A stretch of 15,397 nucleotides of DNA, taken from the NCBI GenBank assembly GCA_016783865.1, contig JADHVS010000102.1:1-15397 (forward strand). Direction: 5' to 3'. Both the position numbers and the translations under genes were made by a program. This document shows, in pieces, positions 1 to 8,510 of the stretch (position 1 is the stretch's first letter; the number at the start of each line of letters is the position of its first letter). Source of the stretch: Bacteroidales bacterium. GTDB lineage: Bacteria; Bacteroidota; Bacteroidia; Bacteroidales; SM23-62. Under the pieces are notes generated by a model. It had not been told where the DNA came from, ran no database searches, and was given only the letters and a program-made list of their open reading frames with translations.

Positions 1-3000
1 GGAACCTGATCCAGAGTTTTATCCGTCACAACCTGAATCCACGGTCGAAGATAGTAGCTCAATTCCATGAATGGATGACCGGGGCAGGACTGCTTTATCT
101 CAAGGAATACGTCCCACAGGTAGCTACTGTATTTACTACTCATGCCACGGTTATCGGACGTTCCATTGCAGGAAATCAATTGCCGCTGTACAGCCAGCTT
201 ACAGAATATGACGGGGATGCGAAATCGAATGATTTCAATGTGGTCTCCAAGCAATCGCTCGAAAAATTATCCGCCCAGCAAGCCGATGTTTTTACCACGG
301 TGAGTGAAATAACCGCACAGGAATGTACTCAATTTCTGAAAAAGGATGTAGATATGGTTACTCCAAACGGATTTGAAGATTCATTCGTCCCGCAGGGGGA
401 TGATTTTGATAAAAAAAGAACAGAGGCACAGTTGCAACTCAAAGCAGTCAGCGAAGCCATCCTGGGATATTCACTGGGCAATGATCCCGTATTCTGTGCT
501 ACAAGTGGAAGGTATGAGTTCAGAAACAAAGGACTGGATGTATTCATTGAGGCCATGGGAGAGCTGAACAAAAAAGACCTGAAGAAGGAGGTGGTTGCCT
601 TCATCCTGATACCGGCTCATCATTACGGTCCCCGGAAAGACCTTGTTGAAGCATTAAGCTCAGGACAAAAACTGCAGGATAATCGATTATGCCTGACCCA
701 CTACCTGCATAATCCGGAGTACGATCCCATACTTCAGCGATTAAGTGACAACGGGCTGAACAATGCACCTGACCAGAAAGTGAAAATCGTATTCGTTCCA
801 TCCTATTTAAATGGTAGCGATGGTATCTTCAACAAATCCTATTATGACCTGCTTATCGGGTTCGACATTACGGTATTCCCGTCCTACTATGAACCGTGGG
901 GATATACTCCACTGGAGAGTCTTGCTTTCAGGATTCCAACCATTACAACAACACTTGCCGGATTTGGAGTCTGGGTAGAAAGAAATTTTGAAGAACCCGG
1001 GAACGGGATCACTGTTATCGAACGGGATGATGAGAATACAAAGGAAACGGTCACCAGGATATGCGATGCGCTGGATGGATTTACCAGGCTGAACAAAGAG
1101 GAAACAGAAAAAGCCAGGGAAAAGGCTTTTGAAATTTCCCGGATTGCACTCTGGAATAACCTGATAGAGTATTACAGGATCGCGTTCGATACTGCGCTCT
1201 ATTTATCGGTCCACCGGACCAATCTGTATTTTGATACAGACAGGCCTGAATTCCTCGATGATAAGATCAAATCTGAAAAGCCCGACTGGAAGAAATTTAT
1301 GGTGGAAGAGCACATACCAACCAAATTAGCAGGGCTGGAAATAATCTCCAGGAACCTGTGGTGGTCGTGGTCAAAAAAGGCCATCGAACTGTTCAGGTCG
1401 ATTGATGAAGATCTCTGGAATGAATCAAACCAGAATCCCATCCAACTTTTACAGAAGATATCCCTCGACCAGTTGCAAAAGATGGAAAATGATCCCGACT
1501 TTATCGAGAGGATGAACTCGGTTGAGGATGATTTCAATTCATATCTCGGAGATAAGAAAAACAGCAAAGGACCTAAGGTTGCCTATTTCAGTATGGAGTT
1601 TGGATTGCATGATTACTTAAAGATCTTTTCGGGTGGATTGGGATTACTTGCCGGTGATTATTTAAAGGAAGCAAGCGATTATAACCGCAACATTATCGGG
1701 ATCGGTTTGCTTTACCGCTATGGGTATTTCACCCAGGTAGTTTCAGCCGGAGGAGAGCAGATTGCAGCCATTATACCGCAGGATTTCTCACTTACTCCTG
1801 CAATGCCTGTACGAGATGAACAGGGAAATTGGAAAACCATTTCGATAAAACTTCCTGGCAGGTTATTGAAGGCAAGGCTCTGGAAGGTGGAGGTCGGACG
1901 CATTGAATTATACCTGCTCGACACAGATTTTGAGGAAAACATGGAACATGACCGCTCCATCACACATCATTTGTATGGCGGGGACCTGGATTACAGGTTC
2001 AGACAGGAATTTTTGCTTGGTGTCGGCGGGATTCGTGCATTGAATATACTCAGGATAAAACCCGACCTTTACCACTGCAATGAGGGGCATGCAGCTTTCA
2101 TCGGGCTGGAACGGCTGAACAGGATCATCGAGAGGTACAATATGACATTCCAGGAAGCTACTGAAATTGTCAGGGCTTCTACCTTATTTACTACTCATAC
2201 ACCTGTTCCGGCCGGCCACGACACCTTCGACGAGGACCTCCTTCGGGTGTATATGTCACACTATGCCGACCGGTTAAAGATATCGTGGGACCAGTTTGTC
2301 GGATTAGGAAGGTTGAATCCCGATGATAAAAATGAGAAATTCTCTATGAGTCACCTGGCGATAAAACTTTCCCAGGAAGTGAACGGGGTAAGCAAACTGC
2401 ATGGAAGGGTTTCTCAGGAAATGTTTAATGAAATGTGGAAGGGTTATGCTGCCGATGAACTTCACCTGGGATATGTTACCAACGGTGTACATGTTCCGAC
2501 ATGGATATCTGAAGCATGGCTTGATCTGTATCAGACCGAAATTGATGAAGATTTTCTAAGCAAACAGGATGACAGGAAGATGTGGAAGAAGTTTGAGAAG
2601 ATTGCCGATAGCAAGATCTGGAACATCCGCACCGCCCAGCGTGGTAAACTGGTTTCATATATTAAGGAACGGCTGAAAATAGCTTCCATCAACAGGTATG
2701 AAAATCCGAGGATCATAAACGAGGTTGAGGAAAAGTTGCGGCCCGATGTTCTGACTGTTGGATTTGCCAGGCGTTTTGCAACTTACAAGAGAGCTCAACT
2801 GTTGTTTCGCGATCTGAAAAGACTCTCATTAATAGTGAATGATCCTGATAAACCTGTGCAGTTTATTTTTGCGGGAAAAGCACATCCCAACGACAAAGCA
2901 GGTCAGGATCTGATCAAACGGATCGTGGAGATATCAAAGATGCCCGAGTTCCTTGGAAAGGTGATATTCCTGCAAAACTATGATATTTCACTGGCACAGA

Positions 3001-3818
3001 AATTAATCCAGGGAGTTGATATATGGCTTAATACGCCTACCCGTCCTATGGAAGCTTCCGGTACGAGTGGCGAAAAAGCCGTTATGAATGGCGGATTGCA
3101 CTTCAGTGTGCTGGATGGTTGGTGGGCAGAGGGGTACAAGCCAGGTGCAGGATGGGCACTACCCGAGGAAAAAGCATATGACAACCAGGAATTCCAGGAT
3201 GAAATGGATGCGGAAACCATCTATACCTTGTTTGAGAATGAAATAACAACCAAATTTTATTCGACAATCAAGGCAGGTGTACCCACTGAATGGATCAGGA
3301 TCATTAAGAAATCGGTTACTGAAGTGGCACCTGAGTTTACCATGAACAGGATGCTGATCGATTATGAGGAAAAATTCTATAATCCGTTGTACGAGCGGAC
3401 AACAAAAATAAAATCGAATAATTATCAATTGGCCAGGGATATTTCCATCTGGAAAAAGCACATCGCCAGGTCGTGGAATAATATTCGTGTTATCTCTTAT
3501 AAACACCCCGATATTTCAAGGGAATCGGTCACCATTGGCCAGCCTTACGAGGCCCAGGTGGTCCTTAACCTGAACGGATTGTTGCCAGAAGAGATAGGCG
3601 TTGAATTGGTGACCAGGGAGTTTGATCCGGATGATAAATGGATTTCAGAATCACTATCTCAGGAATTGATACCCGGCAAGCACGGGAACGGCAAAGTAAT
3701 TTATACAGGTGAAATCACACCCCTGAAGCCCGGGGTATTTAAATATGGGCTCAGGATCTTTCCGAAAAATCCGGATTTGCCTCACAGGCAGGATTTTGCA
3801 CTGGTTAAATGGATTTAA
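1..3818 (+). CDS. Glycogen synthase (GT3) - alpha-glucan phosphorylase (GT35) fusion, 5' partial
   Basis: The reading frame is open from the first base, so the true start lies upstream; 1271 residues are visible. Numbering below counts from the Met codon at position 75. The first part (to about residue 400) is the C-terminal portion of a GT3 glycogen synthase of the yeast/animal type: QFHEW and FTTHAT near the start, GRYEFRNKG, and the nucleotide-sugar motif YYEPWGYTPLE with the E-x7-E pair E273/E281. From about residue 418 a DUF3417-like segment (RNLWWSWS) leads into a short-type alpha-glucan phosphorylase: AYFSMEFGL, NEGHAAF, TNGVHVPTW, and the pyridoxal-phosphate site EASGTSGEK with the Schiff-base Lys predicted at K1001. 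Synthase elongates alpha-1,4-glucan from nucleotide-glucose; phosphorylase releases glucose-1-phosphate. The fusion is known in Bacteroidota. The branching-enzyme gene follows tail to tail. Donor preference (UDP- or ADP-glucose) cannot be read from the sequence. The family call is firm. Confidence 0.95.
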   Translation, partial: NLIQSFIRHNLNPRSKIVAQFHEWMTGAGLLYLKEYVPQVATVFTTHATVIGRSIAGNQLPLYSQLTEYDGDAKSNDFNVVSKQSLEKLSAQQADVFTTVSEITAQECTQFLKKDVDMVTPNGFEDSFVPQGDDFDKKRTEAQLQLKAVSEAILGYSLGNDPVFCATSGRYEFRNKGLDVFIEAMGELNKKDLKKEVVAFILIPAHHYGPRKDLVEALSSGQKLQDNRLCLTHYLHNPEYDPILQRLSDNGLNNAPDQKVKIVFVPSYLNGSDGIFNKSYYDLLIGFDITVFPSYYEPWGYTPLESLAFRIPTITTTLAGFGVWVERNFEEPGNGITVIERDDENTKETVTRICDALDGFTRLNKEETEKAREKAFEISRIALWNNLIEYYRIAFDTALYLSVHRTNLYFDTDRPEFLDDKIKSEKPDWKKFMVEEHIPTKLAGLEIISRNLWWSWSKKAIELFRSIDEDLWNESNQNPIQLLQKISLDQLQKMENDPDFIERMNSVEDDFNSYLGDKKNSKGPKVAYFSMEFGLHDYLKIFSGGLGLLAGDYLKEASDYNRNIIGIGLLYRYGYFTQVVSAGGEQIAAIIPQDFSLTPAMPVRDEQGNWKTISIKLPGRLLKARLWKVEVGRIELYLLDTDFEENMEHDRSITHHLYGGDLDYRFRQEFLLGVGGIRALNILRIKPDLYHCNEGHAAFIGLERLNRIIERYNMTFQEATEIVRASTLFTTHTPVPAGHDTFDEDLLRVYMSHYADRLKISWDQFVGLGRLNPDDKNEKFSMSHLAIKLSQEVNGVSKLHGRVSQEMFNEMWKGYAADELHLGYVTNGVHVPTWISEAWLDLYQTEIDEDFLSKQDDRKMWKKFEKIADSKIWNIRTAQRGKLVSYIKERLKIASINRYENPRIINEVEEKLRPDVLTVGFARRFATYKRAQLLFRDLKRLSLIVNDPDKPVQFIFAGKAHPNDKAGQDLIKRIVEISKMPEFLGKVIFLQNYDISLAQKLIQGVDIWLNTPTRPMEASGTSGEKAVMNGGLHFSVLDGWWAEGYKPGAGWALPEEKAYDNQEFQDEMDAETIYTLFENEITTKFYSTIKAGVPTEWIRIIKKSVTEVAPEFTMNRMLIDYEEKFYNPLYERTTKIKSNNYQLARDISIWKKHIARSWNNIRVISYKHPDISRESVTIGQPYEAQVVLNLNGLLPEEIGVELVTREFDPDDKWISESLSQELIPGKHGNGKVIYTGEITPLKPGVFKYGLRIFPKNPDLPHRQDFALVKWI

Positions 3819-5833
3819 CCGTGCACCGGTTTTGTAGGCAGTTTTTTGAGTACCAGGGCTGAACGTGCCGGGATGTAAAGCTTCAGCATGTGTTTAGGTG
3901 CTGCTGAAGGATTCGGCGAGGAGAAATAGGTTATCTGATCATCTACAAGGTGTTGTCCGCCAAATTTCGTATGATCGGTATTCAATATGATTTCATATTT
4001 ACCGGGATCAATTGAGAAGCCATAATCGGTGTATGACTGGTTATGATGAAAGTTGAATACAAAAACCAGATCTCCCCGGCTGAAAATCAATATTTTATCT
4101 CCGTTATTCGCGAGTATTAAATAGGGCCATGGATGGCTGAGTGTATTTTCCGTCTTTATCAGCTGGATCATTTTGGCATCGAACCACTTCAGGAACTGAA
4201 ACTTCAGGTCGGTGTTGTCAGCGAGGCTCCACTGGCGGCGTGCATAGTGGTACGACCAGTTGTTTCCTTCCCTCGGAAAATCGATCCATTCGGGGTGACC
4301 AAACTCATTTCCCATGAAATTCAAATACCCTCCTCCTGCAGTGGCCAGTGTTACCAGGCGGATCATCTTGTGCAGAGCCAGTCCGCGGTCGATGACCAGA
4401 CTGTCGCTACCAATATTCATTTTGTCGTACATTTCTTTGTCTACCAGCCGGAACAAGATGGTCTTATCACCCACAAGTGCCTGGTCGTGCGACTCTGCAT
4501 AACTGATGGTTTTTTCATCGTTGCGCCTACGGGTGAGTTCATGATAGATCTCATTGATATCCCACTGCTCATCGGACCGTTCCTTGATGATCTTTATCCA
4601 GTAATCAGGAGTGCCCATGGCTAAACGGTAATCGAATCCAAAACCTCCCCCTTCCTGTGTTGTTGCCAGTCCGGGCATTCCGCTCATTTCTTCAGCAATG
4701 GTAATGGATTGGGGATGGATCTGCTTGATAAGTTTATTGGCCAGGGTCAGGTAGGTGATGGCATCTTCATCCTGCTGCCCGTCATAATACATTTCGTAGC
4801 TGGTAAAATCGCGAGACAGCCCATGATCGAGGTACAGCATGCTGGTAATGCCATCGAAGCGGAATCCGTCAAACCGGTACTCTTCCAGCCAGTACCTGCA
4901 ATTGGATAAGAGAAAGTGCAGGACTTCTGGTTTGCTGTAGTTAAAACAGAGTGAATCCCAGGCCACATGTTCTCTTCTGTAGCCGTCGTGAAAATATTGA
5001 TAAGGAGTTCCGTCGAACATCCCCAATCCTTCCACCTGGTTCTTTACAGCATGCGAGTGAACCAGGTCCATGATGACGGCCAGTCCATTACTGTGTGCGT
5101 CATCGATCAGCCTTTTCAGATCGTCGGGTTTGCCAAACCTTGACGAGGCAGCAAATAAGCTGGATACATGGTAGCCAAATGAACCATAATAAGGATGTTC
5201 CTGGATGGCCATTAGTTGCAGGGTATTATATCCGCCGGCAACGACTCGTGGAAGTATGTTTTGCCGGAATTCCTCGTAGGTAGCCACTTTCCCTTCTTCT
5301 GAGGCCATACCTATGTGGGCCTCGTAGATAAGGGGAGTGAAGTTTTCCTGCCGGTTCCAGCCATGTTTCTGTTTGTATGGTTTTTCCGGGTCCCAGACCT
5401 GGGCATTGAAGATCAGGGTCTCCTTATCCTGAACCACCCGGTTGACCCATGCCGGGATCCTGTCGCCCTGACCTCCTTCCCAGTGGATTGATAACCGGTA
5501 AAGACTTTCATGCCTGAGGGCATCCGGGGGTAGTATTATTTCCCAGACCCCATTTTTTAATCCGGTTAATTCATAGGCTGGTATTTCTTTCCAGCCAGTA
5601 AATTCCCCAACCAGGAATATTTTTGTTGCATTGGGCGCCCATTCCCTGAAAATCCACTGGTCCTTTTCACGGTGCAGTCCAAAATAGAGATGTCCTGAAG
5701 CAAAACCTCCAAGGTCCTTGTGCGAACCAGTAAGCTCTTTTTCCTTATTTTTTGTTTTTTGCTGCCGTTCAACAATCTTGCCGGAAAAAGGCTCAAGCCA
5801 TGGATCGTTTGATATGAGCGGAATTTTGTCCAT
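3815..5833 (-). CDS. glgB: 1,4-alpha-glucan branching enzyme, eukaryote-like (GBE1 type)
   Basis: The 672-residue protein transfers alpha-1,4-glucan segments to alpha-1,6 positions in glycogen. An N-terminal CBM48-like beta domain (about residues 45-150) is followed by a GH13 barrel. The catalytic residues are the nucleophile D327 in FRFDG, acid/base E381 in AEEMSGMP, and D450 in AESHDQAL. Stretches such as QLMAIQEHPYYGSFGYHVSS and WLEEYRFDGFRFDG resemble human GBE1 more than E. coli GlgB. I chose the ATG at 5833 because MDKIPLISNDPWLEPF is the usual family N-terminus. A longer reading from a TTG at 5887 would translate the intergenic palindrome and is unlikely. The stop shares TTAA (3815-3818) with the stop of the synthase-phosphorylase gene. 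The palindrome and tandem repeat just upstream may lie in its 5' leader. The start is slightly less certain than the identity. Confidence 0.95.
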   Translation of the reverse strand: MDKIPLISNDPWLEPFSGKIVERQQKTKNKEKELTGSHKDLGGFASGHLYFGLHREKDQWIFREWAPNATKIFLVGEFTGWKEIPAYELTGLKNGVWEIILPPDALRHESLYRLSIHWEGGQGDRIPAWVNRVVQDKETLIFNAQVWDPEKPYKQKHGWNRQENFTPLIYEAHIGMASEEGKVATYEEFRQNILPRVVAGGYNTLQLMAIQEHPYYGSFGYHVSSLFAASSRFGKPDDLKRLIDDAHSNGLAVIMDLVHSHAVKNQVEGLGMFDGTPYQYFHDGYRREHVAWDSLCFNYSKPEVLHFLLSNCRYWLEEYRFDGFRFDGITSMLYLDHGLSRDFTSYEMYYDGQQDEDAITYLTLANKLIKQIHPQSITIAEEMSGMPGLATTQEGGGFGFDYRLAMGTPDYWIKIIKERSDEQWDINEIYHELTRRRNDEKTISYAESHDQALVGDKTILFRLVDKEMYDKMNIGSDSLVIDRGLALHKMIRLVTLATAGGGYLNFMGNEFGHPEWIDFPREGNNWSYHYARRQWSLADNTDLKFQFLKWFDAKMIQLIKTENTLSHPWPYLILANNGDKILIFSRGDLVFVFNFHHNQSYTDYGFSIDPGKYEIILNTDHTKFGGQHLVDDQITYFSSPNPSAAPKHMLKLYIPARSALVLKKLPTKPVHG

Positions 5834-5840
5834 TTTTTTG

Positions 5841-5879
5841 AGCAAACACCTCCAAGCAATTTGCTTGGAGGTGTTTGCT
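5841..5879. repeat. Perfect 19-bp inverted repeat upstream of glgB
   Basis: The left arm, agcaaacacctccaagcaa (5841-5859), is perfectly complementary to the right arm at 5861-5879, with a single T between them. The palindrome ends 8 bp before the glgB start codon. If transcribed with glgB it would fold into a strong 5'-leader hairpin holding the only purine-rich GGAGG-like site. It could be a mobile palindromic repeat, a leader structure or a protein-binding dyad; the sequence alone does not decide. Confidence 0.85.
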
Positions 5880-5918
5880 TGGAGCAATTACCTTGGAGCA
5901 ATTTGCTTGGAAGTTGAA
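5863..5918. repeat. 14-nt tandem repeat, about four units
   Basis: Units begin at 5863, 5877, 5891 and 5905, each starting with (g/c)cttgga. The two middle units read gcttggagcaatta and ccttggagcaattt. The first and last share the first seven or eight bases and then diverge. The first unit overlaps the right arm of the 19-bp palindrome, so the two structures are nested. A period of 14 is not a multiple of 3, which argues against a coding repeat. Confidence 0.75.
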
Positions 5919-5945
5919 AAATACGAAAAACCGTTCAGCTTTTAT

Positions 5946-5953
5946 TACTTTTG
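5946..5953 (+). promoter_or_regulatory. Bacteroidota-type -7 box for ribF
   Basis: TACTTTTG is an exact match to the Bacteroidota -7 consensus TAnnTTTG. No clear TTTG -33 element lies at the usual distance, so this rests on one box. A transcript starting a few bases downstream would carry a leader of about 15-20 nt to the TTG at 5978. This favours that start over the TTG at 5951, which falls inside the box. Confidence 0.5.
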
Positions 5954-5977
5954 CAATTCAATTTTGGAGAGACGCAA

Positions 5978-6922
5978 TTGATTGTACACAGAGACATAGA
6001 AAAGTTTGAAGCACAGAATCCTGTGGCTACCGTAGGGATATTCGATGGGGTCCACCTTGGACATAAATATATCATTGAAAAACTCATCTCCGGAGCAAGG
6101 GAAAGAGGCGGAGAGTCGGTGCTGGTAACCCTGTGGCCACATCCAGGAGAAGTGTTGAGCCAATCTGCAAAAGGAGTAAAATTGATAACTACCCTTGAGG
6201 AGAAAATCCAAGTTTTGTCTCGTTACCCGATCGATCATCTGGTTATTCTAGAGTTTACAAAGGAATTCAGTGAGCTTTCCTACTGTGAGTTTATTCAGCA
6301 ATTTCTGGTGGAGAAACTGGGTATTTGTCATCTGATTGTAGGATATAATCATCGTTTTGGTAAAAACAGGGAAGGAGACATAAAAAAACTCAGGTCTTGT
6401 GCCCGGAATTATAATTTTTCTATTGAACATTTGGAGCCTTTTTCCGTTGATGGAAAAAGGATAAGTTCTTCTTTAATACGGCAGGCCCTTGAAGATGGTT
6501 CGGCAGATCGGGCCAATCAATATCTGGGATATCCATTCTTTGTCTCGGGAAAAGTGGCCGGTGGAAGCAAAGTAGGACGATCCATTGGTTTCCCCACGGC
6601 TAATATTGTTCCTGACAGATCCAACAAGATGATTCCCGGCGATGGGGTATATGCTGTTGAGGTTTATGTTGAGGGTGAAATTCAACAGGGGATGTTAAAC
6701 ATTGGGACCAGGCCAACGGTAAACAGCAATACTGATCTTACGACCATTGAAGTAAACATTTTTGAATTTGAAAGGGATATATACGAACAGCTGGTTGAGT
6801 TAAGGTTCATTGGCAGGATCAGGGAAGAGATGAAATTTGGATCTATTGATGAGTTGAGGCTGCAATTAATTAAGGATAGTGAGGTTGCTTTAAAAATATT
6901 ATCTTCCCGCAAGGATAAATAG
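5978..6922 (+). CDS. ribF: Bifunctional riboflavin kinase / FAD synthetase
   Basis: The enzyme phosphorylates riboflavin to FMN and adenylates FMN to FAD. With a start at the TTG at 5978 it has 314 residues. The N-terminal nucleotidyltransferase domain has GIFDGVHLGH (residues 20-29) and the SSSLIR motif near 163-168. The C-terminal riboflavin kinase domain has the glycine-rich segment from G191 ending in GFPTAN (204-209), then NIGTRPTV and the EVNIFEF strand with the likely catalytic Glu. There is no ATG before the first conserved motif, so the start must be non-ATG. TTG at 5978 fits the family N-terminus (a few residues before RDIEKF), follows a GGAGAG at 5966-5971, and lies just after a TAnnTTTG box. 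TTG at 5951 is the alternative. It stands apart from ahcY, which has its own promoter. Confidence 0.93.
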   Translation: MIVHRDIEKFEAQNPVATVGIFDGVHLGHKYIIEKLISGARERGGESVLVTLWPHPGEVLSQSAKGVKLITTLEEKIQVLSRYPIDHLVILEFTKEFSELSYCEFIQQFLVEKLGICHLIVGYNHRFGKNREGDIKKLRSCARNYNFSIEHLEPFSVDGKRISSSLIRQALEDGSADRANQYLGYPFFVSGKVAGGSKVGRSIGFPTANIVPDRSNKMIPGDGVYAVEVYVEGEIQQGMLNIGTRPTVNSNTDLTTIEVNIFEFERDIYEQLVELRFIGRIREEMKFGSIDELRLQLIKDSEVALKILSSRKDK

Positions 6923-6940
6923 TGGATCGGTGAGAATTCA

Positions 6941-6971
6941 TTTTCCTGTTCCGGGATATTGACTAAATTTG
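6941..6971 (+). promoter_or_regulatory. ahcY promoter, Bacteroidota sigma type
   Basis: TAAATTTG at 6964-6971 is an exact TAnnTTTG -7 box. TTTT at 6941-6944, one base off TTTG, sits 19 bp upstream as a -33 element. The predicted leader is about 20 nt, ending in the A-rich stretch usual before Bacteroidota starts. That is too short for a SAM or SAH riboswitch. Confidence 0.6.
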
Positions 6972-6996
6972 CATCACTAAAAATGAAATAAAAACT

Positions 6997-8412
6997 ATGG
7001 AAACAATGGTGGAAACAGTAAATTATAAAGTGAAAGATATCGGGTTGGCTGATTTTGGCCGCAAGGAGATCGAAATTGCAGAAAAGGAAATGCCCGGTTT
7101 GATGGCGATCAGAAAGAAATATTCGGCACTGAAGCCTTTTAAGGGGGCAAGGATCTCGGGTTCATTGCATATGACAATTCAAACCGCTGTGTTAATTGAG
7201 ACACTGGTTGAGCTTGGTGCTGATGTGAGATGGGCCAGCTGCAATATTTTTTCAACACAGGATCATGCCGCTGCGGCCATTGCCAAAGCAGGTGTGCCAG
7301 TATATGCCTGGAAAGGTGAATCACTCGAAGAATACTGGTGGTGTACTGAGCATGCACTGACCTTCCCGGGAGGGAAAGGCCCCACATCTATTGTGGATGA
7401 TGGCGGTGATGCCACTCTGATGATTCATAAGGGTTACCAGGCTGAAGATGATCCATCAATCCTGGATGCCAAACCGGCAAGCAGGGAAGAGGGTGTTGTT
7501 CTGAGTAAACTGAAAGAGACATTGGCAGCCGATCCCCAAAAATGGCACAGGATGGCAAAAGATATTATCGGTGTTTCTGAAGAGACTACTACAGGTGTCC
7601 ACAGACTCTACCAGATGCATGAGGAAGGAAAACTTTTATTTCCTGCTATTAATGTGAATGACTCAGTAACCAAATCTAAGTTTGACAATCTTTACGGCTG
7701 CCGTGAATCACTGGCCGATGGAATCAAAAGGGCTACTGATGTGATGATTGCTGGCAAAGTGGTAGTTGTGCTTGGTTATGGGGATGTAGGTAAGGGTTGT
7801 GCCAGATCGATGCGTTCGTACGGCGCCCGGGTAATTATAACGGAAATCGATCCGATATGTGCATTGCAGGCTGCCATGGAGGGCTTTGAGATTAAACCGG
7901 TTGAGGATGCCCTCGATGAAGGGAACATATTCGTTACCTGTACTGGTAATAAAGATGTCCTGACCACCGAACATATGAAACAAATGAATGACCAGGCAAT
8001 CGTTTGCAACATCGGTCATTTTGATAATGAGATCCAGGTGGATCTACTGAATGATTTGAAAGGAGTTGAAACGATCAATATTAAGCCACAGGTAGACAAA
8101 TACGTTTTTCCTGATGGACACTCTATCTTTTTACTTGCCGAAGGAAGGCTGGTCAACCTTGGTTGTGCTACGGGTCATCCGTCCTTTGTTATGAGTAATT
8201 CATTCACCAATCAATCCCTTGCTCAGATTGATTTTTACGAGAATAAATATTCAATCAATGTATACCGTTTATCTAAGAAATTAGATGAGGAGGTAGCCAG
8301 GTTGCATCTTGATCAATTGGGAGTAAAGCTTACAAGGCTATCTCAGGAGCAGGCTGATTATTTAGGTGTGCCGGTCGACGGGCCATATAAACCTGAACAT
8401 TACCGGTATTAA
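6997..8412 (+). CDS. ahcY: Adenosylhomocysteinase (S-adenosyl-L-homocysteine hydrolase)
   Basis: This cytosolic NAD-dependent enzyme hydrolyses S-adenosylhomocysteine to adenosine and homocysteine, clearing the inhibitory product of methyltransferases. It has 471 residues, the length of the bacterial long form; a segment near residues 165-205 is the extra part absent from the shorter animal enzyme. Visible motifs are H58 in LHMT, the signature [16 protein letters not shown] from S81, [13 protein letters not shown] with predicted catalytic K226, D230 and N231, the Rossmann loop GYGDVGKG (260-267), and the family C-terminus KPEHYRY. The ATG at 6997 gives METMVET; a second ATG at 7006 is a possible alternative. 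A promoter lies directly upstream and a two-hairpin repeat directly downstream. Nothing in it is unusual. Confidence 0.97.
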   Translation: METMVETVNYKVKDIGLADFGRKEIEIAEKEMPGLMAIRKKYSALKPFKGARISGSLHMTIQTAVLIETLVELGADVRWASCNIFSTQDHAAAAIAKAGVPVYAWKGESLEEYWWCTEHALTFPGGKGPTSIVDDGGDATLMIHKGYQAEDDPSILDAKPASREEGVVLSKLKETLAADPQKWHRMAKDIIGVSEETTTGVHRLYQMHEEGKLLFPAINVNDSVTKSKFDNLYGCRESLADGIKRATDVMIAGKVVVVLGYGDVGKGCARSMRSYGARVIITEIDPICALQAAMEGFEIKPVEDALDEGNIFVTCTGNKDVLTTEHMKQMNDQAIVCNIGHFDNEIQVDLLNDLKGVETINIKPQVDKYVFPDGHSIFLLAEGRLVNLGCATGHPSFVMSNSFTNQSLAQIDFYENKYSINVYRLSKKLDEEVARLHLDQLGVKLTRLSQEQADYLGVPVDGPYKPEHYRY

Positions 8413-8435
8413 AAAATTAAGAGCGCGAACGCGAA

Positions 8436-8504
8436 GTCATTCCGAACTCGTTTCGGAATCTTTTGCTTGTTGCCTGACAGATCCTGAACCGGGTTCAGGA
8501 TGAC
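8436..8504. repeat. 69-bp composite palindromic (REP-like) element
   Basis: The element is bounded by GTCAT (8436-8440) and its complement ATGAC (8500-8504). The first hairpin pairs ATTCCGAA (8439-8446) with TTCGGAAT (8452-8459) around a 5-nt loop. The second pairs ATCCTGAACC (8481-8490) with GGTTCAGGAT (8492-8501). Elements with this GTCATTCCGAA ... TTCAGGATGAC layout recur between genes in Bacteroidota genomes as I recall them. It lies between the convergent ahcY and lipoprotein genes and could end transcription in both directions, but no clean T-tract follows directly. Confidence 0.8.
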
Positions 8505-8510
8505 ACGAAA

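Noticed and set aside
1199..1567. Minus-strand 122-codon frame inside the synthase-phosphorylase gene
   Set aside because: It is antisense to the domain junction and its composition is that of a reverse-frame shadow.
4133..4624. Plus-strand 163-codon frame inside glgB
   Set aside because: It is antisense to well-conserved glgB coding sequence, resembles no family and has no start signals.
5834..5887. Extended glgB N-terminus starting at TTG 5887
   Set aside because: The extra 18 codons are just the palindrome translated, while the ATG at 5833 gives the usual family N-terminus.
6972..6996. SAM or SAH riboswitch upstream of ahcY
   Set aside because: The promoter leaves a leader of only about 20 nt, too short for any known riboswitch.
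8436..8504. Riboswitch or small RNA gene after ahcY
   Set aside because: The two simple hairpins with complementary ends fit a dispersed palindromic repeat better, and no promoter precedes them.
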